Source: DASQFQ01 sp963811595
Lineage (GTDB): Bacteria; Actinomycetota; Thermoleophilia; Solirubrobacterales; Solirubrobacteraceae
Assembly: GCA_963811595.1 (NCBI GenBank)
Contig: CAWERW010000008.1
Span: forward strand, 310,001-374,000
Direction: 5' to 3'
Length of the DNA: 64,000 nucleotides
Part shown: positions 1-7,543 of the stretch, piece by piece
Layout: the number at the start of each line of letters is the position of its first letter
Numbering within the stretch: position 1 is the first letter of the stretch
Position numbers and translations under genes: made by a program
The notes under the pieces: model-generated
Told to the model about the DNA's origin: nothing
Database searches by the model: none
What the model saw: only the letters and a program-made list of their open reading frames with translations

Positions 1-343
1 AGCCGACGATCGCGACCGCCTCGCCGCGCGGGATCGCCGCGGGGGCGCCGGCGACGTGCAGCACCGCCGGCGGGTCGGGCAGGTCGCGCAGCCGCTCGGG
101 GTAGCCGGCCTCGCAGCGGCAGACGGCGGTGAGCCCCGCCGTGACGATCCGCCGGCGGGCGAAGGCGGGGCTGAACGCCGCGTAGCGGGGCGCCGCCGAG
201 GGATCGAGCGCGAGCAGGTCCTCGTCCGGCAGCGCGAGCACCCGCGCGGTCCGCCCGCGCCGCTCGCGCCACGCGACGTCGATCGAGCCCGACACCGCCA
301 CGATCAGGTCCGTGCGGCGCAGGCAGGCGTCGCACGCGGTCAT
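1..343 (-). CDS. dprA: DNA processing protein DprA, N-terminal part (cut by window edge)
   Basis: The frame starts at ATG 343 and runs off the left edge, so about 114 N-terminal residues are visible. It begins MTACDACLRRTDLIVAVSG, the Cys-pair start typical of actinobacterial DprA, and reaches a stretch ending AVAIVG, the first strand of the DprA Rossmann-like fold. DprA binds single-stranded DNA and loads RecA during transformation (family knowledge). It lies just downstream of comM and yraN, the usual yraN-comM-dprA order. The start is 62 bp past the comM stop. Catalytic or binding residues of the main domain lie outside the window, so the call rests on the N-terminus plus context. Confidence 0.85.
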   Translation of the reverse strand, partial: MTACDACLRRTDLIVAVSGSIDVAWRERRGRTARVLALPDEDLLALDPSAAPRYAAFSPAFARRRIVTAGLTAVCRCEAGYPERLRDLPDPPAVLHVAGAPAAIPRGEAVAIVG

Positions 344-404
344 GCCAGGCCCCGGCCAAGCGCCACGTCGTCAGACGGCGGCCGCGCGGCGGTCGGCGAC
401 GCCG

Positions 405-1931
405 TCATGCCGCCGCCCGGTTCGGAGCCGCGTCGGTGCGATATGCGAGCGCGGCGGTGACATGCTCCGGGCCGACCGCCTCGGAGCCGTCGAGGTCGGC
501 GGCGGTGCGGGCGACGCGCAGGACGCGGTGGTGGCCGCGCGCGGACAGGCCGTCGCGGTCGTGGAGCTCGTAGAGCAGGCGCAGCGCGCTCGGGGTCGCG
601 CCGACCAGCTCGCGCACCATCCGCGGCGTCATCTGGGCGTTGCACGCCACGCCGAGGCCCGCGAACCGGCGCGACTGGCGCTCGCGCGCGGCCATGACGC
701 GCTCGCGGAGCGTCGCCGACGCGGGCGCGCGCTGGTCGCGCAGGGCCTTCGCCGACGGCCGCCCGACCGCGATCGTGATGTCGATCCGGTCGAGCAGCGG
801 GCCGGACAGGCGGCGCTGATGGCGGGCGAGGTCGGCCGCCGAGCAGCGGCAGCGGTGGTCGCCGAGCCCGCACGGGCACGGGTTCGACGCCGCCACGAGC
901 ATGCAGCGCGTCGGGAACAGCATCACCCGCTGCGAGCGCACGATCACGACGCGCCCGTCCTCGAGCGGCTGGCGCAGCGCCTCCAGCGCTGAGCGCGCGA
1001 ACTCCGACAGCTCGTCGAGGAAGAGCACGCCGTGGTGGGCGAGCGTGATCTCTCCCGGCGTCGGGACCGCCCCGCCGCCGACCAGGCCCGAGGGCGAGAT
1101 CGTGTGGTGCGGCGCGCGGAACGGCCGTGCCTCCACGAGCCCGCCGCCTGAGTGCAGACCTGCGATCGAGTGGATGCGGGTGACCTCGATCGCCTCGTGG
1201 CGGCCGAGCGGCGGCAGGATCGACGGGACCCGCCGCGCCAGCATCGTCTTGCCGGTGCCGGGCGGCCCGTGGAGGAACAGGTTGTGGCCGCCGGCCGCGG
1301 CGACGATGACCGCCGGCAGCAGCGCGTCGTGGCCGCGGACGTCGCACATGTCGGGCGGGTCGAGCGCGGCGGGCTCGGCCGCCTCCGGCGCCGCCTCGGG
1401 GAGCGGCGGGACCTCGGCGCGGCCGGCGAGGACGTCGGCCGCCTCGTGCAGCGAGCTGACCGCGACGACCTCGATGTCCTCCACCAGCGCGGCCTCGCGC
1501 GCCCGGGCGACCGGCACCACGATCCGCCGCAGGCCATGGGCGCGCGTGCCCTGCGCGACCGCGAGCGCGCCGCGGATCGGCCGCAGCTCGCCGGTCAGCG
1601 ACAGCTCGCCCGCGAACACGCAGCCCTCCACCTGATCGCGCTCGACCTGCCCGCTCGCGGCGAGGATCGCCATCGCCAGCGGCAGGTCGAAGCCCGGCCC
1701 GATCTTGCGCAGATACGCCGGCGCGAGGTTGACGGTGATGCGCTTCTGCGGGAACTCGAAGCCCGAGTTCGTGATCGCGGAGCGCACGCGCTCGCGCGCC
1801 TCCCGGACCGCCTTGTCCGCCAGCCCGACGATCGTGAACGCGGGCAGCCCGATGCGGATGTCGGCCTCGACCCAGACCCGCCGGGAGTCGACCCCGTCGA
1901 GCGCGAACGCGGTGACGCGGGCGAGGCTCAT
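405..1931 (-). CDS. comM: ComM/YifB-family AAA+ ATPase (Mg-chelatase-like)
   Basis: 508 residues, full length for the family. An N-terminal Lon-protease-like fold (about 1-170, with PAFTIVGLADKAVREARERV) is followed by an AAA+ domain with Walker A GPPGTGKT at 222-229 and a Mg-chelatase C-terminal region holding a CPCG motif. ComM is a hexameric branch-migration helicase that helps integrate transforming DNA (known for Gammaproteobacteria; the role here is inferred). The ATG shares its A with the yraN stop (TGATG), so the two genes are probably translationally coupled, and dprA follows. Start choice is secure because the conserved MSLARV N-terminus sits at the overlap. Confidence 0.95.
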   Translation of the reverse strand: MSLARVTAFALDGVDSRRVWVEADIRIGLPAFTIVGLADKAVREARERVRSAITNSGFEFPQKRITVNLAPAYLRKIGPGFDLPLAMAILAASGQVERDQVEGCVFAGELSLTGELRPIRGALAVAQGTRAHGLRRIVVPVARAREAALVEDIEVVAVSSLHEAADVLAGRAEVPPLPEAAPEAAEPAALDPPDMCDVRGHDALLPAVIVAAAGGHNLFLHGPPGTGKTMLARRVPSILPPLGRHEAIEVTRIHSIAGLHSGGGLVEARPFRAPHHTISPSGLVGGGAVPTPGEITLAHHGVLFLDELSEFARSALEALRQPLEDGRVVIVRSQRVMLFPTRCMLVAASNPCPCGLGDHRCRCSAADLARHQRRLSGPLLDRIDITIAVGRPSAKALRDQRAPASATLRERVMAARERQSRRFAGLGVACNAQMTPRMVRELVGATPSALRLLYELHDRDGLSARGHHRVLRVARTAADLDGSEAVGPEHVTAALAYRTDAAPNRAAA

Positions 1932-2293
1932 CAGAAGGCGCCTTCCAGGTGATCGAGCCGCACGAGGGCGCCGTCACGGTCGATCACGACGCCGATCGCG
2001 TCGAAGCGCAGCCCGGAGCACCGCGGCCGGTCGCGCGCCTCGCCGAGCCACGCGCGCCCCATGCTGCGCACCTGGCGCCGCTTGGCGTCGCCGAGGCTCT
2101 GCCATGGATCGCCGCCCCGCCGCGTCTTGACCTCGCAGAACACGAGCACCTCGTCGTCGCAGACGACGAGGTCGAGCTCGCCGAAGCGGGTCCGGTAGTT
2201 GCGCGCGATGACGCGGTAGCCGAGCCGCTCCAGGTGCTCGGCGGCGAGGCGCTCGCCGAGGCGGCCGAGCGAGTGGCGGGGGTCGTCTGACAT
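1931..2293 (-). CDS. yraN: YraN/UPF0102 family endonuclease-like protein
   Basis: 120 residues, normal length for UPF0102. The motifs LGERLAAEHLERLGYRVIARN, GELDLVV and FCEVKTR form the PD-(D/E)XK-like core (Glu, Asp, then E-x-K), which relates the family to Holliday-junction resolvase folds. The biochemical role is not settled in the family. It heads the yraN-comM-dprA operon. The start at ATG 2293 fits the conserved N-terminus, and a TAGCGT -10 box lies 10 nt upstream, so the transcript probably has almost no leader. Confidence 0.92.
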   Translation of the reverse strand: MSDDPRHSLGRLGERLAAEHLERLGYRVIARNYRTRFGELDLVVCDDEVLVFCEVKTRRGGDPWQSLGDAKRRQVRSMGRAWLGEARDRPRCSGLRFDAIGVVIDRDGALVRLDHLEGAF

Positions 2294-2303
2294 GACGGGC
2301 GCG

Positions 2304-2309
2304 ACGCTA
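2304..2309 (-). promoter_or_regulatory. predicted -10 box (TAGCGT) of yraN-comM-dprA
   Basis: TAGCGT on the minus strand ends 10 nt before ATG 2293, giving a leader of only a few nt. No clear -35 or Shine-Dalgarno is visible. It matches the TAnnnT spacing seen before many other genes here. Confidence 0.45.
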
Positions 2310-2342
2310 GGCGCGCTCGCGTGCCGGATCAGCGCGGCCGTG

Positions 2343-2723
2343 TTACGAGTGCGTGCCGACTGTGTGCCCGGCGGCCTCGAGCGCGGCGATCGCGCCGGCC
2401 AGCGTCTCCTCGCGCACGAACAGGTAGTCCGTGTCGAAGGTCGCGAGCGGCAGCACGGAGATCCCGGCCTCCGCCAGCGGCGAGGTCAGGGCGGCGGCGA
2501 CGCCGGTCAGCGCGAAGTCCAGCGGCCCGGCGACCTTGAGGCCGCGCCACCCGTCCTGCACGGCGGCGCCGTCGGGGACCGCGTCCGACGGGCAGATGAT
2601 CGAGAGCTCGTCGCCCGTGCGGGTGACCGACACGAACTGCGCGGGAGAAGTGAGCTCCGGAGCTCGTGCGTCCGCATCCAGGCGGCACACCGCGTACGTG
2701 CCGGAAATGACGGTCAGCTCCAC
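2343..2723 (-). CDS. ACT domain-containing protein (CASTOR-like ACT_7)
   Basis: About 126 residues if GTG 2723 is used. The sequence ELTVISGTYAVCRLDAD, then FVSVTRTGDELSIICP and a second half with FALTGVAAALTSPLAEAGI, is the two-ACT layout of the small CASTOR-like family, which is thought to bind amino acids (ligand unknown). A longer frame opens at ATG 2753, but that ATG lies inside the large inverted repeat at 2735-2781. A TAGGGT box (2731-2736) also stands exactly 7 nt before GTG 2723, so I prefer the GTG. It is divergent from an HTH/Clp-N pair and could be controlled by it. Confidence 0.8.
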   Translation of the reverse strand: MELTVISGTYAVCRLDADARAPELTSPAQFVSVTRTGDELSIICPSDAVPDGAAVQDGWRGLKVAGPLDFALTGVAAALTSPLAEAGISVLPLATFDTDYLFVREETLAGAIAALEAAGHTVGTHS

Positions 2724-2734
2724 GGAGGCGACCC

Positions 2735-2781
2735 TAGCAACCTGGGTTGACATCCGTCCAACCTGTCAACTAAGGTTGCTA
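2735..2781. promoter_or_regulatory. inverted-repeat operator in a divergent promoter
   Basis: Left arm TAGCAACCTGGGTTGACA (2735-2752) and right arm TGTCAACTAAGGTTGCTA (2764-2781) match as inverted repeats at 16 of 18 positions, with an 11-bp spacer. The left arm contains a consensus -35 TTGACA. With an 18-bp spacer the plus-strand -10 is TAAGGT (2771-2776), serving the HTH gene at 2794. The arms also overlap the ACT-gene promoter side. The HTH protein encoded next door is the obvious binding candidate (inference). Confidence 0.7.
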
Positions 2782-2793
2782 CCGACAAGCCGC

Positions 2794-3021
2794 ATGCCGC
2801 TCCCCACCGACCTCACCCACCCCGAGAGCCCCGCCGACGGGCTCGCCGCCGCCGTCGCGCTGCGCCGGCTGGCGGACCGGATGGAGGACGCCGAGGTCGA
2901 GCGGGCGCTCGAGGACGGGTGGACGTGGGCCCAGATCGCCGAGGCGCTCGGGGTGACGCGGCAGGCGGTCCACAAGAAGCACGCCAGGAGGCTGAAGGAT
3001 GTTCGAGCGATTCGTCCGTGA
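2794..3021 (+). CDS. small helix-turn-helix protein partnered with Clp-N protein
   Basis: 75 residues from ATG 2794. The C-terminal half, WAQIAEALGVTRQAVHKKHARR, is a clear helix-turn-helix with a basic recognition helix. The N-terminus is acidic and helical. It overlaps the next gene (start 2999), so the two are translationally coupled. Such HTH plus Clp-N-terminal-domain pairs recur in actinobacteria; their function is not established as far as I know. Upstream sits a strong inverted repeat that includes its own promoter, suggesting autoregulation. Confidence 0.8.
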   Translation: MPLPTDLTHPESPADGLAAAVALRRLADRMEDAEVERALEDGWTWAQIAEALGVTRQAVHKKHARRLKDVRAIRP

Positions 3022-3454
3022 CGCGCGCCGGGTCGCACTCGCGGCCAACAGCGTGGCGGCCGGCCTCGGCTCCCCGAGCGTCGAGGCGGAGCACCTGCTC
3101 GTCTCGCTGGCGGCCGGCGACGACGCCGCCGGGCAGGCGCTGCGCGACGCCGGGCTCGACCCGCAGGAGCTGCACGACGCGATCCAGCGCGACTTCGAGC
3201 GCGTGCTCCAGAACGTGGGCATCGACGCGAGCGGCGTCGACCTCCCGGCCAACTGCCGCAGCGACAGGCCGCGCTGGGGCGCCTCCGCCAAGCAGGGCCT
3301 CGAGCGCGCCCTCGCCGAGGCCAAGCGCCGCGGCGACCGCGAGATCGGTCCCGAGCACATCCTGCTCGGCCTGCTGCGCGCGGAGCACGGCACCGTCCCC
3401 CGGATCCTCGCCGCCGAGGGCATCGACCCCGGGGAGCTGGCCGGCCGGCTCTAG
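2999..3454 (+). CDS. Clp N-terminal-domain protein without ATPase modules
   Basis: 151 residues beginning MFERFVRDARRVALAAN, with two Clp repeat units: the first around SVEAEHLLVSLAAGDDAAGQ and the second around IGPEHILLGLLRAEHGTVPR. In ClpC/ClpA this domain binds substrates and adaptors; here it stands alone, with no Walker motifs. It may act as an adaptor or decoy for ClpC, or work with the HTH partner (inference). It overlaps the HTH gene by 23 bp. Its TAG stop shares the palindrome CTAG (3451-3454) with the convergent methyltransferase. Confidence 0.88.
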   Translation: MFERFVRDARRVALAANSVAAGLGSPSVEAEHLLVSLAAGDDAAGQALRDAGLDPQELHDAIQRDFERVLQNVGIDASGVDLPANCRSDRPRWGASAKQGLERALAEAKRRGDREIGPEHILLGLLRAEHGTVPRILAAEGIDPGELAGRL

Positions 3455-4038
3455 GCCCGCACCGCGACGAACCACGGGCCGGCGTGGAGGACCTCTCCCC
3501 CGCCGAGCTCGGCGGCCAGCGCGTCGCCCATGAAGAAGCGCTTGTAGACCGAATGGCGCGAGCCGTCGTTGAGCACACGCTCCTGCCACTCCTCGGCCTC
3601 GTGGTCGGGCTGCACCGCCGTGTCGACGACCACGAGCTCGCCCGCGACCCGCCGCGCCTCGGCCAGGAACCGCACGCGCTCGGCCTCGACGAGGTGCCCG
3701 TAGAAGTGGCCGGTGAAGACGCGGTCGAATGCCGCGTCGGGCGCCGGCAGCGGGAGGGCGTCGGCGACCACGAACTCCGCGCTCGGGATCCGTGCCGAGG
3801 CGATCTCGATCATCGACCGGCTCTGGTCGAGCCCGGTGATCGAGCCCTGGAGATGCTGCGTGAGATAGCCGGTGCCGCAGGCGACGTCGAGCGTGCGCGC
3901 GGGCGGCAACCCGCGCAGCACCGCGATCAGCGCCTCACGATCCGAATCCCACCCCGGCCGCGAGCGCGAAGCGAACAGCCCCGTGCCCTCGTACCACTCG
4001 TCGTACTCGCGCGCCCGCTGTTCGTAGTACTGCTTCAG
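3451..4038 (-). CDS. class I SAM-dependent methyltransferase, apparent CTG start
   Basis: 195 residues if read from CTG 4038-4036. Motif I is LDVACGTGYLTQHL, followed by an acidic LDQSRSMIE strand end and FVVADALPLP, a typical small-molecule methyltransferase. The upstream part KQYYEQRAREYDEWYEGTG matches the usual N-terminus of these enzymes but has no ATG, GTG or TTG. The first canonical start (GTG 3921) would remove it and leave little before motif I. The CTG overlaps the rnhB stop as CTGA, the same geometry as the GTGA/ATGA couplings nearby. Substrate unknown. Confidence 0.8.
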   Translation of the reverse strand: MKQYYEQRAREYDEWYEGTGLFASRSRPGWDSDREALIAVLRGLPPARTLDVACGTGYLTQHLQGSITGLDQSRSMIEIASARIPSAEFVVADALPLPAPDAAFDRVFTGHFYGHLVEAERVRFLAEARRVAGELVVVDTAVQPDHEAEEWQERVLNDGSRHSVYKRFFMGDALAAELGGGEVLHAGPWFVAVRA

Positions 4039-4691
4039 AGCGCCAACTGCTGGTACGCCATCGACTGGAACGACATCCGGTGCAGCGGCGACACCCCGAG
4101 CTTCTCGATCGCCGCGCGATGCTCGGGCGTCGAGTAGCCGACGTGCGCCGCGAACTCCCAGCCCGGGTAGCGCTCCTCCATCCGCCGCATGAAGCGGTCG
4201 CGCGTGACCTTGGCGATGACGGAGGACGCCGCGATCGCGGCCGACGTCGCGTCCCCGCCCACGACCGGCCGCTGCTCGAAGCCCGTCGCGGGCACCGGGA
4301 AGCCGTCGCTCAGGCAGAGGCAGCCCTCGACCCCCACCCGCCGCAGCACATCCGAAAGCGCGGCCAGGTTCGTGACGTGCAAGCCGCGCTCGTCGATCCC
4401 GCGCACGCAGCGCGAGGTGACCGCCACCTTGGTGGCGATCCGCAGCACCCGCGGGAAGAGCTCCTCGCGCCCCTCCTCCGTGTGCTGCTTCGAGTCGTTC
4501 AGAGCCGTCAGCGCCCGCAGGTCGGCGAGCCCGATCCGCTCGTAGTCGAACAGCACCGCCGCCGCGACCAGCGGGCCGGCCAGGCAGCCGCGCCCCGCCT
4601 CGTCCGCCCCGGCCACGAACCGCGCGCCCAGCGCCCGGTCGTAAGCGAACAGCCGCCGCCCACTGCGACGTCTCTTGGCGGCTCGCCTCAT
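4035..4691 (-). CDS. rnhB: ribonuclease HII
   Basis: 218 residues from ATG 4691. The catalytic acidic pair is in GADEAGRG (Asp30, Glu31), with further motifs LNDSKQ and a conserved SVIAKVTRDR. RNase HII cuts the RNA strand at ribonucleotides in DNA and starts ribonucleotide excision repair. The open frame extends upstream to 4817 but that part is low-complexity and overlaps lepB, so MRRAAKRRRS is the likely start. It sits between lepB and a methyltransferase in an rplS-lepB-rnhB order common in bacteria. Confidence 0.94.
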   Translation of the reverse strand: MRRAAKRRRSGRRLFAYDRALGARFVAGADEAGRGCLAGPLVAAAVLFDYERIGLADLRALTALNDSKQHTEEGREELFPRVLRIATKVAVTSRCVRGIDERGLHVTNLAALSDVLRRVGVEGCLCLSDGFPVPATGFEQRPVVGGDATSAAIAASSVIAKVTRDRFMRRMEERYPGWEFAAHVGYSTPEHRAAIEKLGVSPLHRMSFQSMAYQQLAL

Positions 4692-4710
4692 AGCCCGGGT
4701 TTCTACCGGT

Positions 4711-5319
4711 TCAGAGGAGCCCGATGCGCTTGGGAGGCCAGTAGGTCCCGAAGGCTGCGCCGATGATCCACTTGCGCGGGACGGGTCCCCAGAACCGGCT
4801 GTCGTCGGACGACCCACGATTGTCGCCCATCATGAAGTAGTGGTCGGCCGGAATCGTGACCTCACGCGGGAAATCGCACTGCCCGGCGCCGCCTTCGCAT
4901 GGCCGGATGAACGGCTCCTTCTGGCGCTTTCCATTGAGGATCACGCGGCCGTTGCGGACCGCCAGCCGGTCGCCCGGCCCCGCCACCACGCGCTTGATGA
5001 AGTTCACGTCCGCCCGCTCGGGCGTCTCCTTCAGGCACACCTGGCGGTCCGGCTTCGGCGCGCCGCACATGTCGTTTTCCTCGGCGCCGGCGGGCGGGTG
5101 GAAGACGACGACGTCGCCCACGTCGGGATCGGAGAAGCGCGCCCCGATGCGGTTGACGAGCACGCGCTGGCCGACCTCGAGCGTCGGCACCATCGACTCC
5201 GACGGGATCTTGTACGGCTTGATGAGGAACGCCTGGATGCCGAGGGCGAGCCCCAGCGCCACGGCCACGATCAGAACGAGCTCGAGGAGCGAGCCGGAGG
5301 CTGACGAGCCCTTGGTCAA
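4711..5319 (-). CDS. lepB: signal peptidase I
   Basis: 202 residues from TTG 5319. One N-terminal membrane segment (about 11-32) is followed by KPYKIPSESMVPTL with catalytic Ser42, then FIKRVVAGPGD with the general-base Lys109, and box E MGDNRGSSDDSRFWG. It removes signal peptides of exported proteins at the outer face of the membrane. The TTG lies 4 nt after the rplS stop; no better start exists before the membrane helix. An extra loop with a Cys pair (MCGAPKPDRQVC) could form a disulphide. Confidence 0.93.
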   Translation of the reverse strand: MTKGSSASGSLLELVLIVAVALGLALGIQAFLIKPYKIPSESMVPTLEVGQRVLVNRIGARFSDPDVGDVVVFHPPAGAEENDMCGAPKPDRQVCLKETPERADVNFIKRVVAGPGDRLAVRNGRVILNGKRQKEPFIRPCEGGAGQCDFPREVTIPADHYFMMGDNRGSSDDSRFWGPVPRKWIIGAAFGTYWPPKRIGLL

Positions 5320-5323
5320 GGGC

Positions 5324-5851
5324 TCAGGACTTGGCGTCGTCGCCGGCCTCGTCGGCGGGCGCCTCGACGGCGTCCGACTCCGAGGGGGCGTCTTCCAGCG
5401 CCTGCGCGTCGACCGCCTCGCCGGGCACCTCCGCGTCGGCCGCGGCGGCCGCCTCGGCGGCCGGATCGTGCAGCAGGCCCGCCTCCACGACCTCTTCCGC
5501 CTGGCCGGTGTAGCGGCGCTCGCGCACGCGGGCGCGCTTGCCGACGCGACCGCGCAGGTAGTAGAGCTTGGCCCGCCGGACGTCGCCGCGAGCGGACACC
5601 TCGATGCGCTCGATCTTCGGCGAGTGCACGGGGAACGTGCGCTCCACGCCGACGCCGAAGGACTGCTTGCGCACCGTGAAGGTCTCGCGCACGCCCTCGC
5701 CCTGCCGCTTGATGACGACACCCTCGAAGACCTGGGTGCGGCGGCGGGTGCCCTCGACGACCTGGAAGTGCACCTTGACGCGGTCACCCGACTGGAACCG
5801 GGGGACACGGCGCAGTTGCGCGCGCTCGAGGGAATCGATGACGGTGCTCAT
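5324..5851 (-). CDS. rplS: 50S ribosomal protein L19 with long acidic C-terminal extension
   Basis: 175 residues against about 115 usually. Residues 1-115 are a standard L19 (FQSGDRVKVHFQVVEGTRRR, KLYYLRGRVGKRARVRERR). The last 55-60 residues are Ala/Glu/Asp-rich, low complexity and strongly acidic, which is odd for a basic ribosomal protein. L19 sits at the 30S-50S interface. The gene follows trmD in the rpsP-KH-rimM-trmD-rplS operon with a 47-bp gap and leads closely into lepB. Confidence 0.95.
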   Translation of the reverse strand: MSTVIDSLERAQLRRVPRFQSGDRVKVHFQVVEGTRRRTQVFEGVVIKRQGEGVRETFTVRKQSFGVGVERTFPVHSPKIERIEVSARGDVRRAKLYYLRGRVGKRARVRERRYTGQAEEVVEAGLLHDPAAEAAAAADAEVPGEAVDAQALEDAPSESDAVEAPADEAGDDAKS

Positions 5852-5898
5852 GGCGAGAGGTGCGTCCGCGGGCGTTGCCCCACCGCGGAAGCGGCGGC

Positions 5899-6582
5899 CT
5901 ATGGTAGCGGACCCCCTCCGCGGCGACGGCTCTGCTCGAGGCGCCACTTGCGGATCTCCTCGTGGTGTCCGGAGAGCAGAACGTCGGGCACCGTCCAGCC
6001 GCGCCAGTCGGCCGGCCGCGTGTAATGCGGGTACTCCGGACCGCCCTCCAGCGCGGGGCTGAAGGACTCCTCCGCCGCCGAGTCGGCGTGCCCCAGCGAG
6101 CCCGGCAGCTTGCGCAGGACCGTGTCGCAGACCACCATCGCGGCGAGCTCCCCGCCGGCGAGCACGTAGCGGCCGATCGACAGCTCCTCGGTGCAGAAGT
6201 GGTCGATCACGCGCTGGTCGAAGCCCTCGTAGCGCCCGCATAGAAGGGTGATGTCCTCCTCGGCCGCGAGCGTGTCGGCGAGGGCGTCGTCGAGAAGGCG
6301 CCCGCCGGGGGTCAGCGCGATCACGCGGCGGCTCTCCCGGAGCTCGACGGGATCGGTTCCGTAGCGCGCGCGCAGGGCCGCCTCGACCACGTCGACGCGC
6401 AGCACCATCCCCGCCCCGCCGCCGAACGGGACGTCATCGACCTTCTTCGCCTTCAGCGGCGTCGTGGCCCGCGGGTCGATGGCCTCGAGCGCGTGGCCGT
6501 TGGCGAGCGCGTTGGCCACGTGGCGCTGGGTGCGGAACCAGTCGAACCAGTGCGGGAAGAGGGTGAAGACGTCAATCCGCAT
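5899..6582 (-). CDS. trmD: tRNA (guanine-N1)-methyltransferase
   Basis: 227 residues, normal length. The SPOUT knot signature is visible in ITLLCGRYEGFDQRVIDHF and LSIGRYVLAGGELAAMV. TrmD methylates G37 next to the anticodon and prevents +1 frameshifting. The N-terminus MRIDVFTLFPHWFDWF is conserved, so ATG 6582 is secure. It overlaps rimM by 11 bp. Confidence 0.97.
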   Translation of the reverse strand: MRIDVFTLFPHWFDWFRTQRHVANALANGHALEAIDPRATTPLKAKKVDDVPFGGGAGMVLRVDVVEAALRARYGTDPVELRESRRVIALTPGGRLLDDALADTLAAEEDITLLCGRYEGFDQRVIDHFCTEELSIGRYVLAGGELAAMVVCDTVLRKLPGSLGHADSAAEESFSPALEGGPEYPHYTRPADWRGWTVPDVLLSGHHEEIRKWRLEQSRRRGGGPLP

Positions 6583-7048
6583 CGAGGAACCCCAGGTCGA
6601 CGTCGACGCGCCGGCCCGCGACGTCGAGCTCGCGGATGGCGTCGCCGACCATCGGCACGAGCAGCTCGGAGCCGTCGGGGCGCTCGACCTCGAGCACCTC
6701 GACCGACGGCAGCTCGCGCATGCGGCGGACGATCCCGACCGCCTTCGAGCCGTCGGTCACCGCCAGGCCCTCGAGCTCGTGCGCCCACCACTCGCCGTCC
6801 TCGAGCGCCGGCGCATCGTCCAGCGCCACCTGCAGCGGCCGCCCGTGCAGCGCCTCGGCGGCCGCGCGCGTCTCACAGCCCTCGAGCCGGATCAGCGGCC
6901 GCTCGTCGGTGCCGGCCCGGCGCACGATCGCGCCGAGGTCGGTCGGCATGCCGAGCGTGAGCAGCCGCGGCCGCGGGCCGGTGACGTGGAAGGAGCCGTC
7001 GAGGCCGTGGGCGCGCCCGACGCGCCCCGCCTCGAGGAAGCGTGTCAC
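6572..7048 (-). CDS. rimM: 16S rRNA processing protein RimM
   Basis: 158 residues from GTG 7048 (MTRFLEAGRVGRAHGLDGSF). An N-terminal RimM beta-barrel is followed by a PRC-barrel (LEVERPDGSELLVPMVGDAI). RimM binds S19 and helps mature the 30S head. The GTG overlaps the stop of the KH gene as GTGA, and the 3' end overlaps trmD, so the operon is translated as a coupled series. Confidence 0.94.
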   Translation of the reverse strand: MTRFLEAGRVGRAHGLDGSFHVTGPRPRLLTLGMPTDLGAIVRRAGTDERPLIRLEGCETRAAAEALHGRPLQVALDDAPALEDGEWWAHELEGLAVTDGSKAVGIVRRMRELPSVEVLEVERPDGSELLVPMVGDAIRELDVAGRRVDVDLGFLDAD

Positions 7049-7278
7049 TCCACGATGTCGACGAGGACGCGGCGGTTGTCCTTGACCGCGGCGGCCTTGA
7101 TGACGGTGCGCAGCGCCTGCGCCGTACGGCCGCCACGGCCGATGACGCGGCCGTAGTCGTCGTCGTCGACGGACAGCTCGAAGACCAGCGTGCCGTCGTC
7201 CTCCTCGAACTCCTCGACGCGCACTGCCTCGGGCTTCTCCACGAGCGCCCCGACGAGGTACTCGAGCAGCTCCCGCAT
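7045..7278 (-). CDS. khpA: KH domain RNA-binding protein (KhpA-like)
   Basis: 77 residues. The KH core DYGRVIGRGGRTAQALRTVI has the GxxG loop (GRGG). KhpA-type proteins bind RNA, often with KhpB/Jag, and influence division and small RNAs in Firmicutes (role here inferred). It lies between rpsP and rimM, its usual place. The C-terminus VLVDIVE ends in the GTGA overlap with rimM. Confidence 0.92.
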   Translation of the reverse strand: MRELLEYLVGALVEKPEAVRVEEFEEDDGTLVFELSVDDDDYGRVIGRGGRTAQALRTVIKAAAVKDNRRVLVDIVE

Positions 7279-7286
7279 GAAAGTGG

Positions 7287-7526
7287 CTAGATGCCCTGGG
7301 TCTTGAGCAGCTTGCGGACGGTGTCCGACGGCTGGGCGCCGTGGCCGAGCCAGTAGCGGGCACGGTCCTCGTCGATCTGGATCGTCGACGGGTCGGTCTG
7401 CGCGTTGTAGCGCCCGATCGTCTCGATCACGCGGCCGTCGCGCGGGGAGCGGCTGTCGGCGACGACGACGCGCCACACCGGGTCCTTCTTCCCGCCCACG
7501 CGGGTGAGTCTCATGCTGACGGCCAT
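7287..7526 (-). CDS. rpsP: 30S ribosomal protein S16
   Basis: 79 residues with conserved MRLTRVGGKKDPVWRVVVAD and IETIGRYNAQTDPSTIQID. It is an assembly protein of the 30S body. It is first in the rpsP-KH-rimM-trmD-rplS operon. ATG 7526 gives a short MAVS extension before MRLTR. The likely promoter, TAACCT at 7538-7543, overlaps the last codons of the upstream lrp gene. Confidence 0.95.
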   Translation of the reverse strand: MAVSMRLTRVGGKKDPVWRVVVADSRSPRDGRVIETIGRYNAQTDPSTIQIDEDRARYWLGHGAQPSDTVRKLLKTQGI

Positions 7527-7537
7527 TTCGCGCGAGG

Positions 7538-7543
7538 AGGTTA
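7538..7543 (-). promoter_or_regulatory. predicted -10 box (TAACCT) of the rpsP operon
   Basis: TAACCT ends 11 nt before ATG 7526, predicting a leader of about 4 nt. It lies across the 3' end of lrp, so the ribosomal operon promoter is inside the neighbouring gene. No Shine-Dalgarno is visible. Confidence 0.4.

Noticed and set aside
340..1977. 545-codon minus-strand frame over comM
   Set aside because: It is another frame of the comM region, Arg/Pro/Ala-rich; comM itself has full family motifs.
2343..2753. ATG 2753 as start of the ACT gene
   Set aside because: That codon lies inside the inverted-repeat operator and before the TAGGGT box; GTG 2723 fits the family start and promoter better.
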